A stretch of 64,000 nucleotides of DNA, from NCBI GenBank assembly GCA_018698675.1, contig JABIPA010000057.1, positions 57,944-121,943 of the forward strand, given 5' to 3'. Positions within the stretch are counted from its first letter, which is position 1. Each line of letters starts with the position of its first letter. The stretch comes from a bacterium. GTDB taxonomy: Bacteria; Margulisbacteria; Marinamargulisbacteria; JABIPA01. Below are positions 45,669 through 56,440 of this stretch, piece by piece. The position numbers and the translations under genes were made by a program. Under the pieces are notes generated by a model. The model made no database searches and was not told the origin of the DNA. It saw only the letters and a list, made by a program, of their open reading frames with translations.

Positions 45669-47504
45669 TTATTCCGCCTCTACGAGGCTGCCTTCAAATA
45701 ATTCCACGATATCATTAATTTTTTTTTGGTTACCCTGTCGTGCTGGCTGCGTCGAAGTCGCTGCAACGCTACTTCCACCAGAACTCGTGTCTAATGACAT
45801 CCCTGAACCAAAAAAGCGACTCAAAATCGGTTTTAACGAATCTTGAGTCGTCGTACTCTTCAACGCATCTTGAAAAAATTTAAAATCTTGTTTCAATTTA
45901 ATTTTAACAGCTGAAGATTCAATAGACAAAAACGTTGAGCCTGATAAAATCGCATAAATTGACTTATGTTTTTCTTTTACCTCGGCCATCACACCTTTCC
46001 ATTTACCCATATTATCTAAAGACCCCATATTCACATTCGAATTCATAGATTGAGGTTGAGAAGGAGCATCCATCACAGGCTGATGTTGAGGAGCTTGATT
46101 TACTTGCTGCCTCGGAGCCCCTGCTAACGATGTTGTTGACGAAAGAGCTTGATTAAGAGCATTTGCACTAATTCCAAGATCTCTTGGGTTTGGTGGAGGC
46201 TGAACAACTGAATTTACCGATTGCTGACTTCCACCTTGCGTTGCTTGCCCATAATTTTGTTGTACTGCTTGCGGAGTTTGTTGATTGGGAGCAACTCTTT
46301 GCTGATTTGTGTATGTAGGTTGTGACGGTGTTCCTTGAACAGACTGTACTGGTTGTCGAACTTGCGCTGTTTGATTGGCCTGTTGAGCTTGTACCGGCGG
46401 TCTCGTACCTGGTCGAGGAGTTCTTCCTTCAATTTTGGTGGAAACAAGTCTAATCTGAAATAGGAGTTCTTGGTCTGGAAACTGTCGAAGCTCCATCTCT
46501 AGTTTTGAAAATCGTTCTAACGCATATTTTAACCATGCTAATGACGTTCCTGAACTCAATGTTTTCAACTGAGTAACTTGCTCATCGTCTAATTCGATTT
46601 GCTTTGTTAAACCCAATTTTGCATAAGTTAAATTTTTAATAAATTGAACCCATGATACACATAACTTTACAGCTTGAACGCCGTCATCAAAACTGGATCT
46701 TAATGTCGATAAAACGGTTGCTTCATCTCCACCAGTAAGACCTTTAAATAAAACGACCATTGTCTGCAAATCTGTGTTCCCTATTAAATTGTAAACGTCT
46801 TTTTCTTTTATTTCTGCACCCGAAAAAGCGACTACCTGATTCAACAGTGATAATGCATCTCGCATACATCCATTTGCGTGTCTTGCGACCGCTGTTAAAC
46901 ATTGTGAATTAATTGTTAGATTTTCTTTTTTTGAAATTTCAGTCATATGATTAGTAATTTCGTTTAAGGTTAGTTTTCTAAAATTTAAGTTTTGGCATCT
47001 TGAGTGAATGGTTGCTAATATTTTTTGAGGCTCAGTCGTTGCAAGAATGAATACCGTATTTTTTGGTGGCTCTTCTAAGGTTTTAAGAAGTGCGTTAAAA
47101 GCGCCAGTACTTAGCATGTGAGCTTCATCAATGATATATAATTTTGTTCGACATTCAACTGGGGTGTAGTTTACTTTTTCATTTAAGGACCGAATGTTGT
47201 CAACACCGGTATTAGATGCGGCATCGATTTCTATAACGTCTACCGATTGGCCGGCTGTAATTTTTTTACATAAATTACATTCTAAACACGGACTATCAGA
47301 GGGTCCTTTTTCGCAATTTAGTGATTTTGCCAATATTCGTGCAGTAGATGTTTTGCCTGTTCCTCTTGGTCCCGAGAATATGTATGCATGTGAAAGACGG
47401 TCAAGTTCTATCGCATTCGATAAGATTTTAACAATATGCTCTTGCCCAACCATTTCCGAAAAAGTTCGTGACCGATATTTTTGATAATAGATAGTGCCTG
47501 ACAT
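45669..47504 (-). CDS. dnaX: DNA polymerase III subunits gamma/tau
   Basis: A 611-residue clamp-loader ATPase. The Walker A motif is FSGPRGTGKTSTARI, the zinc site has four Cys (CEKGPSDSPCLECNLC), the Walker B/SRC motifs are LYIIDEAHMLS and ATIHSRCQNLNF. After about residue 365 comes a Gln/Pro-rich linker of about 110 residues and then a tau-like domain (about 490-590). No clear programmed frameshift site was found in the linker, so only the full-length form can be claimed. First gene of the dnaX-ybaB-recR-HU-ATPase group. Confidence 0.95.
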   Translation of the reverse strand: MSGTIYYQKYRSRTFSEMVGQEHIVKILSNAIELDRLSHAYIFSGPRGTGKTSTARILAKSLNCEKGPSDSPCLECNLCKKITAGQSVDVIEIDAASNTGVDNIRSLNEKVNYTPVECRTKLYIIDEAHMLSTGAFNALLKTLEEPPKNTVFILATTEPQKILATIHSRCQNLNFRKLTLNEITNHMTEISKKENLTINSQCLTAVARHANGCMRDALSLLNQVVAFSGAEIKEKDVYNLIGNTDLQTMVVLFKGLTGGDEATVLSTLRSSFDDGVQAVKLCVSWVQFIKNLTYAKLGLTKQIELDDEQVTQLKTLSSGTSLAWLKYALERFSKLEMELRQFPDQELLFQIRLVSTKIEGRTPRPGTRPPVQAQQANQTAQVRQPVQSVQGTPSQPTYTNQQRVAPNQQTPQAVQQNYGQATQGGSQQSVNSVVQPPPNPRDLGISANALNQALSSTTSLAGAPRQQVNQAPQHQPVMDAPSQPQSMNSNVNMGSLDNMGKWKGVMAEVKEKHKSIYAILSGSTFLSIESSAVKIKLKQDFKFFQDALKSTTTQDSLKPILSRFFGSGMSLDTSSGGSSVAATSTQPARQGNQKKINDIVELFEGSLVEAE

Positions 47505-47644
47505 GTATGTAAGTCTACCTTATTTAGGAGAGACTGTAAAAAAAAACTACCACAGAGTATTAAAAAGCATTTACTGTTTTTTCGTGCTTAACAAATACCA
47601 GTATAAAATATTTCACCCTTTCCATCTCTTGCCTTATCTTTCGA

Positions 47645-48060
47645 TATTTCAAACTACTCTTTATTTATTCTTCTGACGTGAGAACTCATTTCCGAATGGG
47701 AGAACCTCTGATAACTTAGGAACAGCCACACTAATAACAGATGACGATCCAAGTTTCGCTCCGAACAAAGCGGCACCACCACCCCCAAAGGTAATGTAGA
47801 AAAAAGATAACCCACAACCCTACGTCCATTTCTCTTAAGACTTCTATAGATAGACTCATGCTCTGTCATTGAAAAGTGAATAGAATGTTTCAATTCTGGA
47901 TAGCTATTTTAATTTAAAGGGCCTCTCGATCTGGAACCGTGGTTACACCAATAGACTCTAGTGTTACAGGATGTTTAACTGGCCCAACGCTAGTTCGTGC
48001 TTGAACCTCAATTACCGTCGCAACTGCTCTACCCGCTTTTTATCCGCATTATATAATCGA
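47645..48060 (-). pseudogene. Decayed tandem copy of the 48699 gene
   Basis: This stretch repeats the intact gene next to it with many substitutions and a deletion of roughly 150 bases. Shared blocks include the encoded peptide KHSIHFS, the LFSTLPL segment, and nearly identical DNA around 47733-47780 and 47868-47920. Stops and shifts break the frame: a 79-codon open piece (47654-47893) reads out of frame in its last half. The 5' end is lost, ending only about 12 bases downstream of the stop of the intact gene. It is evidence of recent tandem duplication followed by decay of one copy. Confidence 0.75.
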
Positions 48061-48072
48061 TTTCAATACGTT

Positions 48073-48699
48073 CTATCTACGTTTTCTCTTAGCTTCTGAT
48101 ATTTCAAACAACTTCGTATTTATTTCCTTTTTAAGATTTTTCCCATCCGAATTACCAAGCAATTCGGAAAACTGTGGAATAGCCAATAAAGGAGCTACTG
48201 GCCCTTTCAATGCCCCCGTAGAAAAATTTCGAACTCGAGATATAAATGAATCTGATTTTCCAGCATGCTTCCTATCTTCAGCCCCAGCTTTTGCATTTAT
48301 CATTCCTCTATAAACACTCGCAGCGACCACACTAATAACTGATGACGATCCAAGTGTCACTCCAGACAAAGCGGCACCAATACTCAGCGGCAAAGTAGAA
48401 AAAAGATTGCCCGCAAGCCTGCTTTCATCTCCCTTAGGACTTCTATGGCTAGACTCATGCCCCGGCCTTGAAAAGTGAATAGAATGTTTCAATTCTGGAT
48501 AACTATTGTAATTTAATGGATCCATAGTGGTGACGCTAATAGCGTCTAATGTAACAGGAGGGTTTACTGCCCCAAGACTAGTTGATTCTTGAAACGAATT
48601 TACTAATGAAGCCGCCTTTCCTGACTTTTCTCCGCCTAACTCTACGTCCTTAGCTACTGATGTGTATTTATTTATTGCGCACATACCTTCTATACTCAT
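48073..48699 (-). CDS. Unknown protein with hydrophobic segment (sigma-28-like regulon)
   Basis: I do not recognise this 208-residue protein. Residues about 87-115 form a bilobed apolar stretch (NLFSTLPLSIGAALSGVTLG then SSSVISVVAASVY) that could insert in a membrane. The C-terminus is strongly basic (EISEAKRKRR). There is no N-terminal signal peptide. The start at 48699 (MSIEGMCAINK) is set by GGGGAGGAAAATT just upstream; an ATG 11 codons earlier lacks such a site. A sigma-28-like promoter lies at 48752-48779. A decayed copy lies directly downstream. Confidence 0.62.
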   Translation of the reverse strand: MSIEGMCAINKYTSVAKDVELGGEKSGKAASLVNSFQESTSLGAVNPPVTLDAISVTTMDPLNYNSYPELKHSIHFSRPGHESSHRSPKGDESRLAGNLFSTLPLSIGAALSGVTLGSSSVISVVAASVYRGMINAKAGAEDRKHAGKSDSFISRVRNFSTGALKGPVAPLLAIPQFSELLGNSDGKNLKKEINTKLFEISEAKRKRR

Positions 48700-48751
48700 A
48701 ATTTTCCTCCCCTTATTTTTGGTCCTGTTCAATATTCGATCTTATATTAAG

Positions 48752-48779
48752 TTATCGGTTAAAATAATTAAAAATTTCA
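48752..48779 (-). promoter_or_regulatory. Sigma-28-like promoter of the 48699 gene
   Basis: Minus strand: TGAAATTTT starting at 48779 and ACCGATAA at 48759-48752, with 16 bases between TGAA and the octamer. The ACCGATAA differs from the FliA -10 consensus GCCGATAA at one position only, making this the best match in the window. Confidence 0.7.
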
Positions 48780-48971
48780 TTTAAAATAAAAAAACCCATA
48801 TAAATATACTATAATATGTAAATTATTAATGGAAACAAACATGAATCAATAAAACATCAAGCCATACAATAAATTATTTTTTTCTGTCTACATCCCCTTT
48901 TTCAAGAGATAAAACGACATATAGTTGAGGTAAAAGAGTTATTTAACTGAGACCCAGTTACTAAAAATGAT

Positions 48972-50180
48972 TTAAACCAAAAAAGAAAAATGAGAAATAA
49001 AATAAATTGACCCAGTAATTACCGTTTGCCCCATCCAAGGAAGACTTTTTGCATCATCTAAATCAATTGATTTGACATCCACACCAGTAAAATAAGATTT
49101 AACCGCATCAAAATGCCACGATAATTTATCGTCAAACTGACAATAACGCCATCGAATACGCCCATTCTTGTCCCGTTCCCATTCCGTTTGAAATTCGACA
49201 CACCGTTCAAGGATTTCACGACGATCACTAGGTTTTGACAAGCCAATAACAACATCGATATCGCCTGACATTTCTGGATCCATAAGCATTGCAGTAAATA
49301 AGCCGACCAATCCATCAAGATTATGAGCCGCATCAATAACACTCGCACAATCATTTAAACTAATTTTTTGATAACGCCCGAATAAAGACGCATTATCCAT
49401 ACCTTCGTTAAATAATTGCTCCATCGCCTCAGTAGACTGATTCTTTACCTTTTCAGACCCCTTAATGCCCAACATATCATAATTTTCCATAGAAAATTTT
49501 CCAACGGCTAGAGCAAGTCCTCTATTAACCTTTTGAAACTCGCCTTTCATTACAGACTGGTCTGGTAACTTTTTTAAATCATTCGATTTAAGGAGCCTAG
49601 TATTCTTACTTAGCGCATCTTTTCTAAGCACTTCCCACACAACGTAATCCTGGGGACTCGAAAAGGCAGGAACTCCCTCTTTGATAATACCTGCTTTTTC
49701 CTGTGCAATAGCCTCTACTGTTTCACCCAAATAATCCATATGGTCCATGCTAATTGGGGTAATAACACTTACGTTTGGCGTAATTACGTTGGTCGCATCA
49801 AGTCGTCCTCCAAGTCCAGTTTCCCAAATAACCATATCCACGGACGATTGAGAAAAGTATAAAATTGCTGCAAGTGTTATTAGTTCAAATTCGGTTAATT
49901 TTGAAGTTTTAGCCATATCCATGGCCTTTTGATAAAAACTGGCATATATTTTTTTAGAAACGGGGTGTCCATTTACCGCGATTCGTTCATTGTAATCTTC
50001 GATATGAGGAGAGGTGTACGCGCCAACTCGAAACCCTAACTTAGAAAAACCAGCTACTAAGAAAGTAAGTGTAGATCCTTTTCCGTTCGTTCCAGCAACA
50101 TGAATAGACGGAGGAATCTCCTTTTCAGGATTCCCATTCGCATCTAAAACATTTCGAAGTGGCGTTAAATCATACCTCAT
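48972..50180 (-). CDS. folC: Folylpolyglutamate/dihydrofolate synthase
   Basis: A 402-residue Mur-ligase-type enzyme that adds glutamate to folates (and may make dihydrofolate). The P-loop is IHVAGTNGKGSTLTFLVAGF, then GAYTSPHIEDYNERI, WETGLGGRLDATN and VIDAAHNLDG. It is slightly short at the N-terminus: MRYDLTPLRNVLD starts where longer homologues have some 20-40 further residues. It follows valS by 7 bases on the same strand. Confidence 0.93.
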   Translation of the reverse strand: MRYDLTPLRNVLDANGNPEKEIPPSIHVAGTNGKGSTLTFLVAGFSKLGFRVGAYTSPHIEDYNERIAVNGHPVSKKIYASFYQKAMDMAKTSKLTEFELITLAAILYFSQSSVDMVIWETGLGGRLDATNVITPNVSVITPISMDHMDYLGETVEAIAQEKAGIIKEGVPAFSSPQDYVVWEVLRKDALSKNTRLLKSNDLKKLPDQSVMKGEFQKVNRGLALAVGKFSMENYDMLGIKGSEKVKNQSTEAMEQLFNEGMDNASLFGRYQKISLNDCASVIDAAHNLDGLVGLFTAMLMDPEMSGDIDVVIGLSKPSDRREILERCVEFQTEWERDKNGRIRWRYCQFDDKLSWHFDAVKSYFTGVDVKSIDLDDAKSLPWMGQTVITGSIYFISHFSFLV

Positions 50181-50187
50181 AACGTTG

Positions 50188-52857
50188 TTAAGCTAATCCA
50201 GCTAACTGTTTTTCTAAAAGTGATTTTTCTTCTTGAAGACTTGAAGCTGCTTGTCTAATTTTCTCTACAACATTTTCAGGAGCCTTTCCTAAAAATCCTT
50301 GGTTTGATAATTTTCCGTTTGCTCTAGCCAATTCAATATCTATTTTCGCTACTTGTTTTGATAATCTAGAAATTTCCTTATCAATATCTACTAGCCCTTT
50401 TAAGGGGATAAACAATTGAACGGATTGAACAACCGAACTCACCGCTTGTTTTGGGCGTTCTTTCAACGACGATTCAAACGTAATTTGAGATGCGTTTGCC
50501 AAAAATCCTAAAATATCTTTTCCCCAATTTAACGCCTCAAGTGACATTTCATTAGCCGCTTCTATTATAAGTTCAATATCTTTTGCCGGCGAAATATTTA
50601 ACTGTTTCTTAATGTGCCTAGTTTCTCTAATCAATTCCAAAATTAATATCATTTGACCTTCGATAGCTTCATTTTTGAGATTCGGCATCGATTTTGGCCA
50701 ACTATCTTGAATCAATCGCTCGCCCAAATGGTTGAATCCGGCGACTTTCAATGTACTCCATAACGTTTCCGAAATAAAAGGTGCTATAGGGTGAATACAT
50801 TGCAAAATTCTAACTAATAAAAATCCTAGAACCTGGACAGATGATTGCTTATTAAACTTACTCATCTCCACATACCAGTCACAAAATTTGTTCCAGATAA
50901 AGTCCCATAACAAGTCACAAACTAACGCAAAGTTTTTTGCTTCATAGCCGTCGTTCACTTTATCTAACATTGTATAAAATTCGCTCAATATCCACTGGTC
51001 GCCAATCGATGTTGCCGCATCTTCTATTCCATCTTCATCTACCCATTTTTCAACAGGGTGTTGTTCCACAATCATTAAAATATAACGAGATGCATTCCAA
51101 ATTTTATTCATGAAATTTCGACATGACCTTACTTTTTCTTCGGTGTATCGAATATCTTGTCCTCCCAATGTTGCAGAAGAGGCTAAACTCCATCTCAAGG
51201 CATCAGCGCCATACTCATCAACTAACTGAAGAGGGTCAACAGCATTTCCAACGGACTTACTCATCTTTTTACCTTTACTGTCTCGTATAAGGCCATGGAT
51301 ATATACATCCTTAAAAGGAATCTGCTTCATCTGCTCAAGTCCCATAACAATCATACGCGATACCCAAAAAGTAATAATGTCGTACCCAGTTATAAGAAAT
51401 GTTGTTGGATAATATTTTTTTAATTCTTCATTTTCTTTTGGCCATCCAAATGTTTCAAAAGGCCAAAGCGCTGATGAAAACCATGTATCTAATACATCTT
51501 CGTCTTGAGTAATAGCCGTGCCATTACATTTAGGACAAGATTTAGGAGCTACTTTTTGAACAATAGGATCGTCACATGATTCGCAATAAAAAACGGGGAT
51601 TCTATGTCCCCACCAAATTTGACGTGAGATACACCAATCTCTGATATCGCCCATCCAATCAAAATAAATCTTTTCCCATCGGTTTGGAGTAAATTTAATG
51701 TCACCTTTTTCAACGACATCAATGCTAGCTTGAGCCATTTTTTTCATTGCAACAAACCACTGTTTGCTTAGGTACGGTTCGATAACCGTATGACATCGAT
51801 AACAATGTCCTCTTGAAAGCTGATGGTCTTCTATTTTTTCTAAAAATTCTTCTTTTTCTAAATCTTCAACTAACTGTTTCCGGCAATCAAACCGGTCCAT
51901 TCCTTGGTACGCTTCGGGAGAATTTTCATTCATTTTCCCCGTCTGATCCATAATTTTTATGCGTTCCAAATTATGCCGATCTCCAATTGCATAGTCATTT
52001 GCATCGTGAGCAGGAGTGACTTTTACAGCTCCGGATCCAAACTCAGGATCTACATGTGCGTCTGCAATAATCGGAATAGTTCTATTTGTTAGTGGAATAT
52101 GAACATGTGTTCCAATAAGATGTCTATATCGTTTATCACTCGGATAGACGGCAATTGCCGTATCCCCAAATAAGGTTTCAGGACGAGTTGTCGCAATTAT
52201 AATTGATTCATTCGTTTTAGAATCAACAACTGGGTATTTAATATGCCAAAGAGACCCATCTGCGTCTTCGTGTTCAACTTCGATATCAGAAAGAGCCGTT
52301 TCGCATCGAGGACACCAATTGATGATGTATTCTCCGCGATAGATAAGATCTTTATTATATAAATCAACAAATGTCTCTAATACAGCTTCGTGGCATCCTT
52401 CATCCATCGTAAATCGTTCACGTGACCAATCAACAGAAGCACCCAATTTTCGAACTTGATTTGTAATCCGTTCGCCAAATTCGTGCTTCCATTCCCATAC
52501 TTTTTCTACAAAACCTTCTCTACCTAAGGATTGTCTGCTTATGTTTTGTTTCCTTAAATGTTTTTCAACAACATTTTGAGTAGCAATTCCTGCATGATCA
52601 GTTCCTGGAATCCAACACACATCATGTCCGGACAATCGATACTTCCGGACCAACATGTCTTGAAGTGTTAAGTTTAATGCATGCCCCAAATGCAACACAC
52701 CGGTTACATTTGGAGGTGGAATGACAACTGAAATAGGGTCTCCTTTTCCTGTTGGTTTAAAACAGGATGCGTTTTCCCAATCTTCATAAACAGAAGCTTC
52801 AATCTTATTTGGTTCGTAGGCTTTTTCCATAGATTTTTTTAGTCGTTTTGTTTCCAT
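50188..52857 (-). CDS. valS: Valyl-tRNA synthetase
   Basis: An 889-residue class I synthetase charging tRNA-Val. The HIGH motif is in [16 protein letters not shown], the KMSKS motif in [17 protein letters not shown]. The editing domain has [19 protein letters not shown], and a C-terminal coiled-coil arm follows (about 825-885). The listed ATG lies 19 bases inside the transaldolase gene; a second in-frame ATG at 52830 (MEKAYEP) would avoid the overlap. Neither has a strong Shine-Dalgarno site, so the start is uncertain. Confidence 0.95.
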   Translation of the reverse strand: METKRLKKSMEKAYEPNKIEASVYEDWENASCFKPTGKGDPISVVIPPPNVTGVLHLGHALNLTLQDMLVRKYRLSGHDVCWIPGTDHAGIATQNVVEKHLRKQNISRQSLGREGFVEKVWEWKHEFGERITNQVRKLGASVDWSRERFTMDEGCHEAVLETFVDLYNKDLIYRGEYIINWCPRCETALSDIEVEHEDADGSLWHIKYPVVDSKTNESIIIATTRPETLFGDTAIAVYPSDKRYRHLIGTHVHIPLTNRTIPIIADAHVDPEFGSGAVKVTPAHDANDYAIGDRHNLERIKIMDQTGKMNENSPEAYQGMDRFDCRKQLVEDLEKEEFLEKIEDHQLSRGHCYRCHTVIEPYLSKQWFVAMKKMAQASIDVVEKGDIKFTPNRWEKIYFDWMGDIRDWCISRQIWWGHRIPVFYCESCDDPIVQKVAPKSCPKCNGTAITQDEDVLDTWFSSALWPFETFGWPKENEELKKYYPTTFLITGYDIITFWVSRMIVMGLEQMKQIPFKDVYIHGLIRDSKGKKMSKSVGNAVDPLQLVDEYGADALRWSLASSATLGGQDIRYTEEKVRSCRNFMNKIWNASRYILMIVEQHPVEKWVDEDGIEDAATSIGDQWILSEFYTMLDKVNDGYEAKNFALVCDLLWDFIWNKFCDWYVEMSKFNKQSSVQVLGFLLVRILQCIHPIAPFISETLWSTLKVAGFNHLGERLIQDSWPKSMPNLKNEAIEGQMILILELIRETRHIKKQLNISPAKDIELIIEAANEMSLEALNWGKDILGFLANASQITFESSLKERPKQAVSSVVQSVQLFIPLKGLVDIDKEISRLSKQVAKIDIELARANGKLSNQGFLGKAPENVVEKIRQAASSLQEEKSLLEKQLAGLA

Positions 52858-53489
52858 GCTTTAGCATCTTCTAAAAATGCTGCAATACCTTTGTCCGTCA
52901 AAGGATGTTTTAACAACTGTTTCAAAATTGCAGGAGGAACCGTACTTACATCCGCGCCAATAATCGCTGCTTCAGAAATATGTTGTGGACTACGAATACT
53001 TGCAACTAAAATTTTTGTCGACATGCTATAGTTATCAAAAATATCTCTGATATCGCTAATAATTTCCATTCCAACGTGACCAATATCATCTAATCGCCCA
53101 ACGAATGGACTTACATATGTTGCGCCAGCTTTTGCAGCGATCATTGCTTGAAGTGCAGAAAAAATTAAGGTTACGTTTGTTTTAATTCCACGCTTAGATA
53201 ATTCTTTTACCGCTTTCATTCCTTCAGCGTTCATTACAACTTTGATTACAATGTTTTTTCCCCATTTAGAAAAAACTTCTGCTTCTTTAATAATACCTTC
53301 TGCATCTTCACTTAAGGTTTCTACAGAAATTGGCCCGTCAATAAAACTACTAATTTCTCGTATTGTTTCTTCATGATCCCGACCTGCTTTTTTGATTAAG
53401 GTTGGATTAGTTGTTACACCATCAACCAGTCCCATTTCATTTACTTCTTTTATCAATTCAACTTCAGCCGAGTCTACGAAAAATTCCAT
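52839..53489 (-). CDS. Transaldolase-like protein (TalC/FSA family)
   Basis: A 216-residue small transaldolase or fructose-6-phosphate aldolase. The start [26 protein letters not shown], the Schiff-base Lys in NIVIKVVMN and the [11 protein letters not shown] motif are typical. Residues that separate transaldolase from FSA cannot be judged safely here. The start is decided by GGAGGAAATT right before the ATG at 53489; the longer TTG start would use the Shine-Dalgarno as codons. It is the first gene before valS and folC. Confidence 0.92.
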   Translation of the reverse strand: MEFFVDSAEVELIKEVNEMGLVDGVTTNPTLIKKAGRDHEETIREISSFIDGPISVETLSEDAEGIIKEAEVFSKWGKNIVIKVVMNAEGMKAVKELSKRGIKTNVTLIFSALQAMIAAKAGATYVSPFVGRLDDIGHVGMEIISDIRDIFDNYSMSTKILVASIRSPQHISEAAIIGADVSTVPPAILKQLLKHPLTDKGIAAFLEDAKAWKQND

Positions 53490-53647
53490 AATTTCCTCCA
53501 AATATAATTCCTAAATAAGATACGTCCAAATTAAGTACGCACTTTGAGCTAACAGTTTAAAAGTTAATGAATGTTTTTACTAGTGGCAGAACAAGATAAT
53601 TTAAGAAGAAAGGATCGAAGCAAATGACGGGGTATATTCAGACTAAA

Positions 53648-56440
53648 TCACCAATCAAATCTTAACCTATTCACGTAAGGCGATCTGTAATAACGAAACG
53701 AATCTAAATAAACGGTAAATCGAGCGTTATCGGAAATTAATGTTGGAGGAAGTGACCATGTCATCGATTGCTCATCATTTTGAATAATTGGTGTTAAAAC
53801 TACTGCGTTATCCGTTATCGTTCCGTCTGCACTCAAAAATCTTAAAACTCCGCTCGTCTCTATAGACACTTTAATCTCTGAATACCTACCTTCCGTAAAA
53901 GGAAAATCCCCATCTTCACCAAAAAAATCCATTGTTAATGTTTTATAAGCAGTTTGAGAAGCGCTTTCATACAATGGTGACGTAAATCGTCCAGAATTTA
54001 CATAAAATTCAAAAGATCCTGCCTCTTTTGTTCCATCAATGTCTATAGCATTTGAATTTGGAGAAGGTAAATAATTTGAATCTGCCACATCTCTAAAAAA
54101 GGGATTCAAAAAAACGGGATTCGTGTTAGTAATCGACCCGGATAAGTCCGTTCCATTCGAAAAAAATAAATTATAGTTAGCATCCATAGTCCCCCCAGAA
54201 TTTGATAGCCCCGTCGATGCGCCATAAATAATATTGTAATCGGCATCTATCGAAGACCCACCTGTGGATTTAATCCCCGTTGTACTATTGTAAAATGTAA
54301 TGTTTTTAGCAATAACATTCGTCGAGCCATCAATATCCAATGCGTCTGATGCATCTGTTATTAATAAATTCTTAAATGAGATATTTGCTACATTATCTGC
54401 AAGAATGCCGTCACTCCCATTTCCATCAATATGAAAACTTTCAAAGACAGTCGTATCCTCTGCATTAAAGGCATTTGTTCCTGTCACCTTAATCGTTACC
54501 TCTTCCACTCCTGCACCATATGCAGACTGTTCTTCTTTTAAAGAAACGGGCGACGATAATGTGTAATTCCCACTCGATATGATTATAGAATCTCCCGGGT
54601 ACCCTAAATTAACAATGTCTTGAAATGTGTCATTAGTTGTTACATAAATGGAATCAGCACCTCCCATTCTTCCTGCCTCTGGACCTCCATACGCTCCAAT
54701 ATCTGCACGAACTCCACCTTTACTTGGAGCATCCAGTACATATCTATCATTTTGAGTTACGGCTGGGTTCCCTAGATCAATCGTATCAGGCGCCGTATCT
54801 TTTAGCTCATAATCACTAATATTTTTAAAATAAGGATCATTTGTTCCCCATATATACGTATCATTATTTTTTTCTGTGTTCCCCGATAAAGAAGCCTCGC
54901 TTGTACTACTTCCTGCGGAATTATCAACAAATAAATTATAAATAATATCCACGGAAATAAGAGGTGAAAAGTGAGTACCTACTCCATTATCAAAAATAAT
55001 ATTATTGTAGATGGATAAATTACTATTTATGCCAGAAATTCCCATATTATCCGCACTACGAATAAGGTTATTTCTCATTTCAACTGAAGAAAAATTTCCA
55101 CTTGTCCCCGTGATACTAATGCAAGAATATCCGCCCTCAACCAAATTATTCGAAAATAAAATATTATCTGACAAATTCATCTCTATTGCAGATTCTAAAT
55201 TTTGATTCTTTGAATAAAATTTGTTTCGCAGAATAGGAAGTGTCTGTGTCTGAGACTGAACAACCATAGACTGATTATTTCCTGTGACTTCATTGCCAAT
55301 AAACGAGCCTGTAATATTTTCCAAATAAATAGCTACCTCAGCATTCGAAACATCACAGTTCGCAATCGTGACATAGGTATTCTGCGCGTAAATCCCATAA
55401 GGTAGAGAGGCCCCATCAAACGAAATCCCGTCTACATGAGAATTATCCGCCATCAATAATTTTTGATTTGAAAGCCCAAAGGGAGATGAAACAACGGTCC
55501 GGTTTTTCTCAAGATCACGAGCCCAGCTGTATTTATTGTATCCACCAATCAACCGTACTCCTGATTTTAAAACCAATGTTTCCTCGTAGCCATCATCTCT
55601 TGCTGCAACAAGCACCTCATTTCCTGAAACAGCCACATCAATTGCATTTTGAATTGTCGAAAAATACGCACCCGAATTCCTTATCGTTACCGTTTGAGTA
55701 GGAACGGTCAGGAAGGCCCCATCTGCGTCTGAACCCTGATCAGAAACTAGCGTTATATTTATCGTAGAAAAGGAGTCCTGTGACAAGAACTCTCGAAAGG
55801 GAAATGTGTCATCTCCATTATAAGTTGATCCGTATTCAATAAACCCGGCTGCTTCTAGAGGCGTTTTTTCTAACTCAATTAGCCGGTGTGTTTTGTAATA
55901 ATTTTCTCCGTCTTTCCTAACAATTGTTAATTTAATAGACGAAACAGTATCTAAAGTTAAAGGCAAAACAACGTTATTTGCTGACGCAAGCCTAAAATAA
56001 GAAGCATCCTCTGTATACGTTGTCACATTAAACGTGACAACCTTGTCCAACAACACTTCCGTTGCTTCAATATCAACACCATCCAAATACTGGCCAATTA
56101 TAACTGTATTGTCGTAAACATTGTCTCCAAACAATGTTTGATTATCCACGGTATTTAAAAATACTCGTTTCTTAACCCCGTCAACGGTAGTGAAATGAAT
56201 ATACCCATCCGTCACAGTATTCAAGGCGACATCATCTACCGTATCTGCTTCTCTTAGTCGCTTTTCTAACAACACAAATGTTTGATTACTCTCTTCCGAT
56301 TGCCTCAATACAGTCATTCCCTGAGTCCATGTACGGGTAGTTACTTGTAAAATTTGGTACAAGCCCATACCAACAATTCCGATGATTCCAATGACTATCA
56401 ACATTTCAAGTAATGAGAAAGCAGATTTGGTATTTTTCAT
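53648..56440 (-). CDS. GspJ-like pseudopilin fused to a large parallel beta-helix
   Basis: A 930-residue protein with a type IV prepilin N-terminus: basic leader then SAF-SLLEMLIVIGIIGIVG, with cleavage expected before Phe and Glu at +5 (residue -1 is Ala instead of Gly). The stem continues like GspJ (TTRTWTQG, KRLREADTV). From about residue 250 to 800 it becomes a right-handed parallel beta-helix with many N-x-I/L turns (NNLIRSADNMGIS, NNIIFDNGVG, NITFYNSTTGIKS) split in two parts. Ordinary GspJ has about 200 residues, so this is a giant cargo-bearing pseudopilin. Its ATG overlaps the preceding stop as ATGA. Last gene of the pseudopilin operon. Confidence 0.82.
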   Translation of the reverse strand: MKNTKSAFSLLEMLIVIGIIGIVGMGLYQILQVTTRTWTQGMTVLRQSEESNQTFVLLEKRLREADTVDDVALNTVTDGYIHFTTVDGVKKRVFLNTVDNQTLFGDNVYDNTVIIGQYLDGVDIEATEVLLDKVVTFNVTTYTEDASYFRLASANNVVLPLTLDTVSSIKLTIVRKDGENYYKTHRLIELEKTPLEAAGFIEYGSTYNGDDTFPFREFLSQDSFSTINITLVSDQGSDADGAFLTVPTQTVTIRNSGAYFSTIQNAIDVAVSGNEVLVAARDDGYEETLVLKSGVRLIGGYNKYSWARDLEKNRTVVSSPFGLSNQKLLMADNSHVDGISFDGASLPYGIYAQNTYVTIANCDVSNAEVAIYLENITGSFIGNEVTGNNQSMVVQSQTQTLPILRNKFYSKNQNLESAIEMNLSDNILFSNNLVEGGYSCISITGTSGNFSSVEMRNNLIRSADNMGISGINSNLSIYNNIIFDNGVGTHFSPLISVDIIYNLFVDNSAGSSTSEASLSGNTEKNNDTYIWGTNDPYFKNISDYELKDTAPDTIDLGNPAVTQNDRYVLDAPSKGGVRADIGAYGGPEAGRMGGADSIYVTTNDTFQDIVNLGYPGDSIIISSGNYTLSSPVSLKEEQSAYGAGVEEVTIKVTGTNAFNAEDTTVFESFHIDGNGSDGILADNVANISFKNLLITDASDALDIDGSTNVIAKNITFYNSTTGIKSTGGSSIDADYNIIYGASTGLSNSGGTMDANYNLFFSNGTDLSGSITNTNPVFLNPFFRDVADSNYLPSPNSNAIDIDGTKEAGSFEFYVNSGRFTSPLYESASQTAYKTLTMDFFGEDGDFPFTEGRYSEIKVSIETSGVLRFLSADGTITDNAVVLTPIIQNDEQSMTWSLPPTLISDNARFTVYLDSFRYYRSPYVNRLRFDW

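Noticed and set aside
53648..56440. Repeated Asn-rich stretches as CRISPR or simple repeats
   Set aside because: They are irregular, in frame and fit beta-helix turns of the encoded protein.
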